From the NCBI GenBank assembly GCA_030765135.1, contig JAVCDC010000056.1:1-34074 (forward strand): a stretch of DNA of 34,074 bases, written 5' to 3'. Below the pieces are notes generated by a model. The model searched no databases, was not told the origin of the DNA, and saw nothing but the letters and a program-made list of their open reading frames with translations. Positions 26,971 to 34,074 of this stretch are shown here, piece by piece. Origin of the DNA: Candidatus Tritonobacter lacicola. Its GTDB lineage: Bacteria; Auribacterota; Tritonobacteria; Tritonobacterales; Tritonobacteraceae. A program made the translations under genes and the position numbers. Position 1 is the first letter of the stretch. Every line of letters starts with the position of its first letter.

Positions 26971-27110
26971 AACCACGGATTTAGCGGATTATACGGATTT
27001 GTATATAAATAACACCGAATGGACTTATCCTCACTCTACCTAAATAATCCGTTCAATCCGTTTAATCCGCGGTTATATTTTTTCTTTCTTCTCCACGAAT
27101 TTTCACGAAT
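26971..27110. repeat. Phased CGGATT/AATCCG dyad and CACGAATT repeats
   Basis: CGGATT occurs three times at 9-base steps (26976, 26985, 26994) and is mirrored by AATCCG three times at 9-base steps (27046, 27055, 27064), so 26971-27074 is a large degenerate dyad ending in AACC..GGTT. Directly after it, CACGAATT occurs twice (27093-27110), followed by CTGATT/CTGAATT words to 27146. Spacer 26944-27182; no gene. Confidence 0.75.
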
Positions 27111-27179
27111 TATTTTCGCACCTGATTTCTCTGAATTACTCTGATTCCTTTATACCTTTTGCATTTTCCAGGATAATCT

Positions 27180-27208
27180 CCGTCAGACCCGGCGGCTCTG
27201 CCGGACGG
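27180..27208 (-). terminator. Hairpin at kdsA stop codon
   Basis: CCGT/ACGG and CCGGC/GCCGG pair around a 6-base loop with a 5-base bulge, overlapping the kdsA TGA (27183-27185). No U-run follows. Possible transcript-end structure. Confidence 0.35.
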
Positions 27209-28073
27209 GAGGATTACTCAGGTGCTTATTATTCTTTGTGTCTTTGCGGTTCATTACTCGTTTCACCACTTTATCGATCTCCATCACGGTTTCGAGAAGC
27301 TCCTTCAATTCGCCGACCGGCAGCTGGTTCGGCCCGTCGCAGAGGGCGGCATCCGGATCGGGATGCACCTCCAGGAAGAGGCCGTCGCAGCCCGTGGCAA
27401 CGGCCGCCCGGCTCAGGGGGAACACGTACTGCCGCTCGCCGCCGGTGGCGGTCCCCAGTCCCCCGGGGAGCTGGGTAGAGTGGGTCGCGTCGAAAACGAC
27501 GGGGTATCCCAGCTTCCTCATTATGACGAGGGACCGCATGTCGTTCACAAGGTTATTGTAGCCGAACGAGAATCCCCGCTCGGTCACCAATATATTCCTG
27601 TTCCCGGCCGCCTCGGCCTTCCTGATAAGGCCCTCCATGTTCCACGGCGCCACGAACTGTCCCTTCTTGATATTGACGGCCTTCGCGAGCTTTGCCGCCT
27701 CTGCCACCAGGTCCGTCTGGCGGCAGAGGAAAGCGGGAATCTGTATAACGTCTGCCACCGCGGCGACGGGACGGACCTCGCTCACCCCGTGAACGTCGAC
27801 GAGAACGGGAATTGAGAACCTCCTCTTGACCTCCCTGATAATCCTCAGCCCCTCATCGAGCCCCGGCCCCCTGAAAGAGTCAGGGCTGCTCCTGTTCGCC
27901 TTGTCGTAAGAGGTCTTGAATATAAAGGGCATGCCGAGGGATTCCGCCACCTCCTTGACCGCTGCCGCGACTGTGAAGCAGAGTTCGTCGCTCTCGATTA
28001 CGCAGGGCCCCGCGATGAGGACCAGTGGCGCCCCTCCCCCCATCTCTATATCCCCAACCTTTACGCAATTCAT
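27183..28073 (-). CDS. kdsA: 3-deoxy-8-phosphooctulonate synthase
   Basis: A 296-residue TIM-barrel enzyme condensing PEP with arabinose 5-phosphate to KDO 8-phosphate. ATG 28073 has AGAGGG upstream. Key motifs: IAGPCVIES (Cys24), KTSYDKANRSS, FRGPG, APWNM, TERG, FDATHSTQ and EVHPDPD. Cys24 at the position that is Asn in the E. coli enzyme points to the metal-dependent class (as in Aquifex). The last about 20 residues (from RKDTKNN) look non-homologous and are read from spacer-type sequence. Confidence 0.95.
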   Translation of the reverse strand: MNCVKVGDIEMGGGAPLVLIAGPCVIESDELCFTVAAAVKEVAESLGMPFIFKTSYDKANRSSPDSFRGPGLDEGLRIIREVKRRFSIPVLVDVHGVSEVRPVAAVADVIQIPAFLCRQTDLVAEAAKLAKAVNIKKGQFVAPWNMEGLIRKAEAAGNRNILVTERGFSFGYNNLVNDMRSLVIMRKLGYPVVFDATHSTQLPGGLGTATGGERQYVFPLSRAAVATGCDGLFLEVHPDPDAALCDGPNQLPVGELKELLETVMEIDKVVKRVMNRKDTKNNKHLSNPPVRQSRRV

Positions 28074-28129
28074 ATTTTTCAACCCTCTTTAAAATTCAAT
28101 ACCTCAGTGGTTTGTTTTTTTTCTTACAA

Positions 28130-28168
28130 ATTGAACATTGGTTATTGGCTATTGATCATTGGTTATTC
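28130..28168. repeat. ATTGG-type repeat at kdsB stop
   Basis: ATTGAACATTGGTTATTGG followed by CTATTGATCATTGGTTATT spans the end of kdsB (stop 28149-28151). It closely matches 4174-4211 and 31713-31740. Confidence 0.75.
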
Positions 28169-28895
28169 TAACTTCTCCCCTCTCCACCATCTCTCTGAAT
28201 CTCTCCAGGTCTTCCTCCGTGTCAATGCCGATAAATTGACCGCTCCATTCCACCATGCGAATATTGAAGCCGTTCTCCAGCATCCTGAGTTGCTCGAGCT
28301 TCTCCGCCTGCTCGAGCGGGGACGGGGGCAGGGAGGCAAATTTTAACAGGGCGGCTGTCCTGTAGCAATAAACGCCGATGTGCTTTCTGTGAATGACGGC
28401 CTTCTCGCGCAGATACGGGATAGGCGATCGCGAGAAATAGAGCGCGTACCCGCCGAGTCCCGATACCGCCTTTACGACGTTAGGGTCTTCAACATCCGCG
28501 GCGTTCTCCAGCGAGACGAAAGGCGTCGCCGCGTGAGCCGCCCCGTCCCCGGACAGGGCCATGATGAGGGTGTCAAGCAGATCCCCCCTGACAAGCGGCT
28601 CGTCGCCCTGGACGTTCAGGATCGCATCACAGTCCAGGCTTGATGCCACCTCGGCGCAGCGGTCGCTGCCGCTCGCGTGATCCGGCGAGGTCATGACGGC
28701 CTCCCCCCCGAAAGACTCGACCATGCGTTTCACCCTCTCGTCATCGGTGGCGACGATGATACGCTCGATTCCGCGCGAGCCTTTTACCGCGCGGTACACG
28801 TACTGGATCAGGGGGACGCCGGCCACCTCCCTCAGCACTTTACCCGGCAGCCTCTCGGAGCCGAACCGCGCGGGGATAACGGCAACCGTCCTCAC
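28149..28895 (-). CDS. kdsB: CMP-KDO synthetase (3-deoxy-manno-octulosonate cytidylyltransferase)
   Basis: A 248-residue nucleotidyltransferase that activates KDO with CTP. PARFGSERLPGKVL (N-terminal CTP loop), ATDDERV, GSDRCAEV, LNVQGDEPL and KHIGVYCY are diagnostic. It starts with GTG overlapping the gmhB stop (GTGA). The final residues (RITNDQ) come from the ATTGG-type repeat. Confidence 0.96.
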   Translation of the reverse strand: MRTVAVIPARFGSERLPGKVLREVAGVPLIQYVYRAVKGSRGIERIIVATDDERVKRMVESFGGEAVMTSPDHASGSDRCAEVASSLDCDAILNVQGDEPLVRGDLLDTLIMALSGDGAAHAATPFVSLENAADVEDPNVVKAVSGLGGYALYFSRSPIPYLREKAVIHRKHIGVYCYRTAALLKFASLPPSPLEQAEKLEQLRMLENGFNIRMVEWSGQFIGIDTEEDLERFREMVERGEVRITNDQ

Positions 28896-29449
28896 AGGGC
28901 CTCACTTCCATGGTCTGCCACCACCCAGCGGGCAGCTTCGAGGAGGTCCTCCGCCACGTGATCGACGCCCAACCTCCTGGCATCACCAAGAGATCTCCGG
29001 CCCGATCCGGTCAGGACGAGTACCGTCTTCAACCCCGCGCCCTTTCCAGTCTGGACGTCGGTCACCATGTCCCCCACGAAGTATGAGGAGCCAAGATCCA
29101 GATCGAGGCTCCCAGCCGCATCCATAACAAGGCGGGGCGAGGGTTTGCGGCAAGAGCATCCTTCATCGGGATGGTGAGGGCAGTAATATATTTCGTCCAG
29201 CTTAACACCCTCCTCCCCCAACTTGCTCTTCATCCTCTCGTGAATCTTCAGGAGTTGCGGAATGGTAATGAGCCCCCTTCCCACTCCCGACTGGTTGCTT
29301 ATGACAACCAGAGCGAACCCGTTCTCCTGGAGCAGCCGCATCCCCTCGCCCGCGTGGGGCAGGAGCTCGAACGCGTCTGGATCGGAGAGATAGCCCGGGT
29401 CACTGTTAATTGTTCCGTCCCGGTCTACAAACACCGCGCTTCTTTTCAC
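28892..29449 (-). CDS. gmhB: D-glycero-D-manno-heptose 1,7-bisphosphate phosphatase
   Basis: A 185-residue HAD phosphatase. Asp9 and Asp11 (VDRDGTI), SNQSG, the zinc-binding CPHHPDEGCSC, RKPSP and VGDMVTD fit GmhB. The GTG at 29449 overlaps the hldE stop (GTGA) with AAGGAG upstream; an ATG at 29470 is the alternative. It acts after HldE kinase in ADP-heptose synthesis. HisB-type histidinol phosphatase is the alternative, less likely here. Confidence 0.9.
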   Translation of the reverse strand: MKRSAVFVDRDGTINSDPGYLSDPDAFELLPHAGEGMRLLQENGFALVVISNQSGVGRGLITIPQLLKIHERMKSKLGEEGVKLDEIYYCPHHPDEGCSCRKPSPRLVMDAAGSLDLDLGSSYFVGDMVTDVQTGKGAGLKTVLVLTGSGRRSLGDARRLGVDHVAEDLLEAARWVVADHGSEAL

Positions 29450-30423
29450 GTGCCGGCCATCTCCTTCCACAGCTCCTCCTGCGTCACTGCCGCGGTTCCG
29501 ACCTTGCCCACTACTATACCCGCCGCGTAGTTGGATATGGTGGCGGCCTCAACCATCGTCGCCCCCGCCGCCAGTGCCAGCGTGAACGCGCTGATAACCG
29601 TGTCGCCGGCCCCTGAAACGTCGTATACCTCCCTGGCCGAGCACGGGATCTCCTCGGGCTCCTCCCCGCGCTGGAACAGGAGCATGCCGTGCTCCCCGAG
29701 CGTCATGAGCACCGAATCGCACCCCCATTTGTCCAGAAGTACCGCTCCGAGATCCCTCTCCGGCAGCTCGCTTCCCGCGGCCCATATAGCCTCGCTCCTG
29801 TTGGGCGTCACTGCCGTCACACCGCTGACATCCAGGTCGTTTCCTTCCTTGGGGTCAAAAGTCACGATCTTGCCGGCACCCTTTCCCAGCTTGACCAGCC
29901 TGTTCACGAGGGGCTGGGTCACCAGGCCCTTGCCGTAATCCTCGATAAGGAAAGCGTCTATTTCATCCAGGCGACTTTCTATGTAGGACACGATCTGACC
30001 GATCTGTGACCCGGACAGTTCATTGATGTCCTCGTAATCGACGCGCACCACCTGCTGACGGTGGGCGACAATCCTCATCTTGAGAGTCGTCTTCCTCTCA
30101 CTCATTACTATGATCCCGCCTGTATCCGTCCTCTCGTTTGCGAGTCCCTCCCTTAAAATTCTGCCCGTATAATCGTCGCCTACAATTCCGGCGATGCACA
30201 ACTTGCCGCCCAGCTTATAGATGTTGCGCGCGACATTCGCCGCGCCGCCGGGCATCTCCGACTCAGACTTCACCTCTATGACGGGGACCGGGGCCTCCGG
30301 GGATATTCTCGTGACGTTCCCCCACACGAACCGGTCAAGCATCAGATCCCCGATAACCAGTACCCGGACCCCGGCAAAACCGGCAAGAATCTCTTCCAAA
30401 CGCGCCTTCTCTATGCGGGCCAC
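29446..30423 (-). CDS. hldE: Heptose 7-phosphate kinase (HldE kinase domain only)
   Basis: A 325-residue PfkB-family kinase matching the N-terminal half of HldE/RfaE: VLVIGDLMLDRFVWG, GGAANVARN, EDYGKGLV, TPNRSEA, and catalytic DVSGAGDTVIS. The C-terminal adenylyltransferase half is absent, as in organisms with split HldA and HldC. GTG start with GAAGGGGG upstream. No hldC/hldD or gmhA is in the window. Confidence 0.93.
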   Translation of the reverse strand: MARIEKARLEEILAGFAGVRVLVIGDLMLDRFVWGNVTRISPEAPVPVIEVKSESEMPGGAANVARNIYKLGGKLCIAGIVGDDYTGRILREGLANERTDTGGIIVMSERKTTLKMRIVAHRQQVVRVDYEDINELSGSQIGQIVSYIESRLDEIDAFLIEDYGKGLVTQPLVNRLVKLGKGAGKIVTFDPKEGNDLDVSGVTAVTPNRSEAIWAAGSELPERDLGAVLLDKWGCDSVLMTLGEHGMLLFQRGEEPEEIPCSAREVYDVSGAGDTVISAFTLALAAGATMVEAATISNYAAGIVVGKVGTAAVTQEELWKEMAGT

Positions 30424-30562
30424 CTATGCACCCCCCTTCTCATTACTTTCCGGATCAATACCAGCTAATTATTGCTATTTTGCCACCAAGACACCAAGAT
30501 TATAGAATCATTCTAATAAATTAGCGCCCATCTTTTGCGCCTACAGTTTATTCCATCTCATA

Positions 30563-31513
30563 TTAAACATTTAACTTTATATTTGAAACCCCGGCTCTAT
30601 CCCGTATCATCTCGGGCGTCGTCCGCCAGCGCCTGTGCATCCACACCCACTGGGACGGGTAGCTCCTTATATAGCGCTCCAGCACCTTGCTCCACTGGAG
30701 CGTATTATAGGCGAGATCCGCCTCCCTGTCCCCCGTGTTGCGGAGGGTTATGGGATCCTCGACGTGGAGGGTATGGTGCTGGCCGTCCCGTACGATAACG
30801 ACGGGAACGAGGGCGGCGCCCGTCCGCCCGGCAAAGACTACGGGCGCCGTGGGTGTATACGCTCTCTTTCCCATGAAGTTTATAAAGACCCCGTCGAACT
30901 TCTTGACATCCTGGTCGGCCAGGATGCCGATCGTCCGGTTCCTCCTGAGCTCCCTGAAGAGGCCAGTAGGAGGCTCGTCGGTGTGGACGACGCCCAGGCC
31001 GATGGCCCGGCGCATATCGGTGATCAGCTCATTGTACCTGCCGAACTTTATCCTTTTGCCTATGACGGTCCCGGGGTGCCCCGCAGCGATGAAGGCGGAC
31101 GATATGAGCTCCCAGTTGCCGATGTGGCCCGTGATGAAGATGACCCCCTTGCCGCGCTCTTTCGCCCGCTCGATCCGCTCAAGGCCGTCAATGGTGACGT
31201 ACTTATGTATCATTTCCCGGTGGAACTTCGGCAAGATCAGCATCTCGGAGCAGTTGCGGCCCAGGTTTACGAAGACTCCCCGGGCGATACTTCTTATCCT
31301 CCGCCCGCAAAGCTCCTGACCGAAGACGGAAGTAAGATGCTCTATTGTCCTCTTCCTGTGCCTGGCACACAGGTAATAGGCGGTGAAACCGAGAAAGCTG
31401 CAGAACCGGTAAAGGAGCGTTTTCGGGATACAGGGGGCAACGGCCAGGAGCACCCGCAATGCCCAATACGCCGCCCAGTCCCGCATCCTCTTTATCAAGC
31501 TCCGTTTTCTCAC
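30563..31513 (-). CDS. lpxL: Lipid A acyltransferase, LpxL/HtrB family
   Basis: A 316-residue inner-membrane acyltransferase adding a secondary acyl chain to lipid A or its precursor. The catalytic pair His130 and Glu135 is in GHIGNWE. Other family segments: a hydrophobic N-terminal helix (about 12-30), NLGRNCSEM, ILADQDVKKFDGVFINFMGK, and the WVWMHRRW motif near the C-terminus. GTG start. Which acyl chain and position cannot be told. Confidence 0.92.
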   Translation of the reverse strand: MRKRSLIKRMRDWAAYWALRVLLAVAPCIPKTLLYRFCSFLGFTAYYLCARHRKRTIEHLTSVFGQELCGRRIRSIARGVFVNLGRNCSEMLILPKFHREMIHKYVTIDGLERIERAKERGKGVIFITGHIGNWELISSAFIAAGHPGTVIGKRIKFGRYNELITDMRRAIGLGVVHTDEPPTGLFRELRRNRTIGILADQDVKKFDGVFINFMGKRAYTPTAPVVFAGRTGAALVPVVIVRDGQHHTLHVEDPITLRNTGDREADLAYNTLQWSKVLERYIRSYPSQWVWMHRRWRTTPEMIRDRAGVSNIKLNV

Positions 31514-31552
31514 ACCTTCTGCCCTTTAAGAATTTAAAACATAAAAATATTT

Positions 31553-31700
31553 ATCCACGAATTACACTAATTTCCACTAATTTATTTGGACGCAGATTTA
31601 TTGGATTACCAGGATTTTTAGCTTTTTATCTGTGCTTATCTGCGATGATCTGCGTCCCTTTTATATTTTTAATTCGTGTCAATTAGTGTAATTAGTGGAC
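31553..31700. repeat. Nested composite inverted repeat between waaF and lpxL
   Basis: Inner element 31588-31657 has GGACGCAGAT and ATCTGCGTCC arms with ATCTG(C/T)G three times at 10-base steps (31628, 31638, 31648), a second copy of 9122-9195. It is enclosed by CACGAATTACACTAATTTCC on the left (31556-31575) and AATTAGTGTAATTAGTGG on the right (31681-31698), which are inverted relative to each other. Confidence 0.8.
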
Positions 31701-31712
31701 AACTTCTTTTCC

Positions 31713-31740
31713 ATTGAATATTGGTTATTCTTCATTTTGG
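31713..31740. repeat. ATTGG-type repeat at waaF stop
   Basis: ATTGAATATTGGTTATTC spans the TAA stop of the heptosyltransferase (31725-31727); compare 4174-4211 and 28130-28168. Confidence 0.65.
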
Positions 31741-32780
31741 ACTTTGAGGATGGAGTCGAGCGCAGCTGCAACCTGTCCTATGGATATACTCTCCATGCAC
31801 TCCAGCTCATCCTTTTTACATAATCTGGAGAGGCATGGGCTGCACGGGAGGTCCGCCTTGATCACGCGGTGTCCGGCGCCGTAGGGGCCGGTCCTCGCGG
31901 GATCCGTCGGGCCGAAGATTGCGACTACGGGCGTCCCGACCGCGGCGGCAATATGCATGGGCCCCGTATCGTTCGTCACCAGGGCATCCGCCTCCGCCAG
32001 GAGAGCCGTAAGATCCCGCAGGCTCAATTTCCCGGCCAGATCGATGACGTCCCCCTTCATCATGCCGGCGGCAAGCGAGACCATGCCTTTCTCCTCCTCG
32101 CCTCCGATCAGGACGGCGGTTCCCTTCAGAACATCCCCGACATAATCGCCGACCGCAGCGTAACGCTCTGACGGCCACCGCTTCGTCTGCCACCTTGCCG
32201 TTGGATTGATAACAACCACCGGCCGCGCAGCTTTACCGCCCCCGATTACCGCCCCGGCCCCCCGGAGGGCCCAGGGACGCATTTTAAGAGGGAAGGAGAC
32301 CGGCGCCGTGTCCGCTCCCAGTTTCTTCGCAACAAGGAGGTACCGGTCGACGGCGTGCACTGTCTCTTCGGGAACGCATACCCTCATGTTGTACAGGAAG
32401 GAGCAGAACTCGCGCGCGTTCGAGAATCCGACCCGCTTTCCAGCCCCGGAGAGCAAGGCGATGAACGCGCTCCTGAAGAGGCCCTGGAGGTCAAGGGCGA
32501 TATCGTACCGTCCCTCCCTTGCCGCGCGCACCAGGCGGAGAAAGTTCCCAATGGCACGCGGCCATGTGCCGACCCTCTTCCAGCTGTCCCTGTCGAAGAC
32601 AAGAAGATTGTCAATGCCCGGCAGATCGATGAGCAGGTCACGGTACCGCTCACCTACCAGCCAGTCGATCCGGGCGCCGGGATACCGCTTTTTCAGCGGC
32701 CCGACGACCGCCAGCCCGTCAACGATATCGCCGAGGGAACTGGGCTTTATAATCAGTATGCTCTGAATATCGCCTCTCAC
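31725..32780 (-). CDS. waaF: ADP-heptose:LPS heptosyltransferase (WaaF/WaaC family)
   Basis: A 351-residue GT9-family glycosyltransferase that adds heptose to the LPS core. The GTG at 32780 has AGGAG 7 bases upstream and starts the fold with ILIIKPSSLGDIV. Family motifs: ARWQTKRWP, VLIGGEEE, and the nucleotide-sugar segment TNDTGPMHIAAAVGTPVV with FGPTDPARTGPYG. WaaF versus WaaC cannot be separated by eye. Cys-rich PCSPCLSRLC follows the core, as in many GT9 proteins. The final QNEE and stop come from the ATTGG repeat. Confidence 0.9.
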   Translation of the reverse strand: MRGDIQSILIIKPSSLGDIVDGLAVVGPLKKRYPGARIDWLVGERYRDLLIDLPGIDNLLVFDRDSWKRVGTWPRAIGNFLRLVRAAREGRYDIALDLQGLFRSAFIALLSGAGKRVGFSNAREFCSFLYNMRVCVPEETVHAVDRYLLVAKKLGADTAPVSFPLKMRPWALRGAGAVIGGGKAARPVVVINPTARWQTKRWPSERYAAVGDYVGDVLKGTAVLIGGEEEKGMVSLAAGMMKGDVIDLAGKLSLRDLTALLAEADALVTNDTGPMHIAAAVGTPVVAIFGPTDPARTGPYGAGHRVIKADLPCSPCLSRLCKKDELECMESISIGQVAAALDSILKVQNEE

Positions 32781-32873
32781 TGCTTCTCCTGGTTTACTCG
32801 ATAAATCCCGGGAACATCGATAGCGGAGCGCCCTCACACCCTGGTCCCGGCTTCAGACTGAGAGTGAGGACGA

Positions 32874-32905
32874 ATACTCATGGCAGCTTACGCTGCCATG
32901 AGTAT
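32874..32905 (-). terminator. Perfect hairpin with GUAA tetraloop after dut
   Basis: ATACTCATGGCAGC (32874-32887) and GCTGCCATGAGTAT (32892-32905) form a 14-bp stem. On the minus (transcribed) strand the 4-base loop reads GTAA, a GNRA-type tetraloop. It lies 26 bases after the dut stop. No U-run follows. Likely a 3'-end or terminator structure. Confidence 0.65.
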
Positions 32906-32930
32906 GCAATTCGCAGGTACTGGTTGCCCC

Positions 32931-33377
32931 CTAGCCCGTGTGGCCGAAGCCTCCCGCCCCCCTCTCGCTTTCGGGGAGCTCTTCGACCTCCTCCAGGCCG
33001 GCCCTTTCGACCTTGACCACCACCATCTGTGCTATTCTCATCCCCCTCTTTATCCGCACTTCCTTATCGCCGTGATTGATAGCGATAACTCCGACCGTCC
33101 CCCTGTAATCGGCGTCCACCGTGCCCGGAGCGTTCAGGACAGTGAGACCATGTTTCAGCGCCAGACCGCTCCGGGGCCTGATCTGCGCCTCGTAGCCAAC
33201 GGGGAGGGCGATGCTTATACCCGCGGGAACGAACGCTCTCTCTCCGGGGGCAAGGACGATATCATCCTCCACGGCGGCGTGGAGGTCCATTCCGGCGGCG
33301 TGGCCGGACATGTACCGCGGAAGGGGAAGATCATCGCAGCCTTCCTCTCTCCTCACCAGTATCTTCACTTCTTCCAT
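32931..33377 (-). CDS. dut: dUTP diphosphatase
   Basis: A 148-residue trimeric dUTPase that hydrolyses dUTP to dUMP. All five motifs are visible: AGMDLHA, PRSGLAL, the catalytic [16 protein letters not shown], and the C-terminal [10 protein letters not shown] (His where Ser is usual). No clear ribosome site precedes the ATG. It is flanked by the tetraloop hairpin downstream. Confidence 0.96.
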   Translation of the reverse strand: MEEVKILVRREEGCDDLPLPRYMSGHAAGMDLHAAVEDDIVLAPGERAFVPAGISIALPVGYEAQIRPRSGLALKHGLTVLNAPGTVDADYRGTVGVIAINHGDKEVRIKRGMRIAQMVVVKVERAGLEEVEELPESERGAGGFGHTG

Positions 33378-33475
33378 TGTGAATAGCGCTAAAGGTATTG
33401 AGAATAGCGGGGAGGAAATCTCACAGCCTATGACCGTAACGCCGGACGGTCTCTTTTCTTCCCGCCCGCTTTCCC

Positions 33476-34003
33476 CTAGTCTGCTTTCGATGAGTCTTTC
33501 ACGGGCGGATCATAGCGCGGCCCGGCGCTTACTTTTTTTGCCTCTCCCAGTACTTTGTAGCAGTTGTTAAAGCGGTCGGCCAGCCTCTTGAACGCCTTGT
33601 ACATATCGTCTCCGCTCAAGCGGCCGGTGGCGTCTCTCAGCTTGACCGCCCAGTTCCGCAGCTGGTCCGCCGCGGCATAGAAGGCGGTCGGGTCCGGAGT
33701 CTCCTTGTTCTTTCGCTTGAGGTTGTCCGCCATGTTTCTCAGGTCCCTGGCACGCTTCTTCAGCTTAGTGTAATTCCGGCGCTTGTACTGGTGCTTTAAA
33801 TCATCGTAAAGGGTGTTCATCTGGACGAGGAGATCCTTGGGGGACAGGTCCGCGCCCGCGTCCAGAAACGGCTCATACGGCGTCGCCTCGGCCGGCGCAT
33901 GGGGGAGAGGAGGCGGCTCCACTCCAACCTGGCATACCGGCACTCCAGCCGCGATAAAAAAAACGGCAAGAACACCAATTGAAACATAAAATACTTTTCT
34001 CAT
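33476..34003 (-). CDS. Secreted helical protein of unknown function
   Basis: A 175-residue protein, not recognised. Residues 1-24 form a signal peptide; a Cys at 24 (GVPVC) might make it a lipoprotein, but the lipobox is poor. After a Pro-rich stretch (about 29-43) the rest is amphipathic and Lys/Arg-rich, likely a four-helix bundle ([68 protein letters not shown]). No CxxCH heme motif is present. GGGGGA precedes the ATG. The preceding ORF ends 1 base upstream. Confidence 0.8.
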   Translation of the reverse strand: MRKVFYVSIGVLAVFFIAAGVPVCQVGVEPPPLPHAPAEATPYEPFLDAGADLSPKDLLVQMNTLYDDLKHQYKRRNYTKLKKRARDLRNMADNLKRKNKETPDPTAFYAAADQLRNWAVKLRDATGRLSGDDMYKAFKRLADRFNNCYKVLGEAKKVSAGPRYDPPVKDSSKAD

Positions 34004-34004
34004 T

Positions 34005-34074
34005 TCATCCCCCTTTTTTCGGTGAGGTGCTTACTTTCTCGCGGTATTCGAGCCACTGTGCGTCCACGACGGCG
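34005..34074 (-). CDS. C-terminal end of an unidentified protein (partial)
   Basis: A frame open from the right edge to TGA at 34005-34007 encodes 22 residues (DAQWLEYREKV, then STSPKKGG). Its stop is 1 base from the start of the next gene, which fits an operon. Too short to identify. Confidence 0.5.
   Translation of the reverse strand, partial: AVVDAQWLEYREKVSTSPKKGG

Noticed and set aside
26971-27074. IS remnant or MITE
   Set aside because: No target duplication or transposase fragment seen; strict short periodicity is unlike standard terminal inverted repeats. Listed instead as a repeat of unknown type.
30499-30504. TATAAT upstream of hldE as a promoter
   Set aside because: No acceptable -35 box at 16-18 bases, and it lies in repeat-like AT-rich sequence.
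33436-33462. Small hairpin (GACCGT/ACGGTC) between dut and the secreted protein gene
   Set aside because: Only a 6-bp stem. The T-rich side is on the plus strand, where no gene is being transcribed; support is too weak.

Overview
The window is about 34 kb of GC-rich bacterial chromosome from a diderm (LPS-making) organism. Evidence for the outer membrane is direct: four KDO genes (kdsA, kdsB, kdsC, kdsD), heptose genes (HldE kinase domain, gmhB, a heptosyltransferase), an LpxL-type acyltransferase, and the Lpt export genes (lptA, lptB, lptC and two lptF/lptG permeases). HPr kinase, a long-form HPF, degenerate intergenic repeats and a 'TPTPT'-linker surface protein suggest a deep-branching uncultured lineage (PVC / Omnitrophota / Auribacterota-like). 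That placement is inference and was not tested. No phage, transposase, CRISPR array or rRNA is visible. Almost every gene is on the minus strand; only the two LptF/G permeases are on the plus strand.

Reading in the main (minus) direction from the right edge: a partial ORF end, a secreted helical hypothetical protein, dut, then a long envelope cluster (waaF-like, lpxL-like, hldE kinase, gmhB, kdsB, kdsA, kdsD, kdsC, lptC, lptA, lptB). It continues almost without gaps into hpf, hprK, ptsH and ptsI, which suggests coupling between envelope synthesis, ribosome hibernation and PTS phospho-signalling. A strong hairpin follows ptsI. Then metK and ahcY form an S-adenosylmethionine cycle pair. ahcY converges on lptF-lptG, and the two units share one bidirectional terminator.

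Left of lptF, the divergent comF precedes a glycolytic run, gap-pgk-tpiA, with a near-consensus promoter before gap. secG, two peptide-transporter ATPases (oppD, oppF) and a DUF3352-like membrane-anchored protein follow. Next come tRNA-Leu(GAG), a PHP-family phosphoesterase, rmuC, and a two-gene secreted pair: a ComEC-like metallo-beta-lactamase-fold hydrolase and a large papain-family protease that runs off the left edge. The protease gene is open from 2890 to the window edge. It carries a beta-propeller, a Thr/Pro linker and near-identical 66-residue C-terminal repeats.

The most unusual features are: (i) several families of short, phased, degenerate repeats in the spacers, one of which supplies the stop codons of neighbouring genes; (ii) an HPF with two tandem C-terminal dimerisation-type domains; (iii) the protease-propeller-repeat surface protein; and (iv) long perfect hairpins without U-tracts after several transcription units. 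No spacer between genes exceeds about 250 bases.
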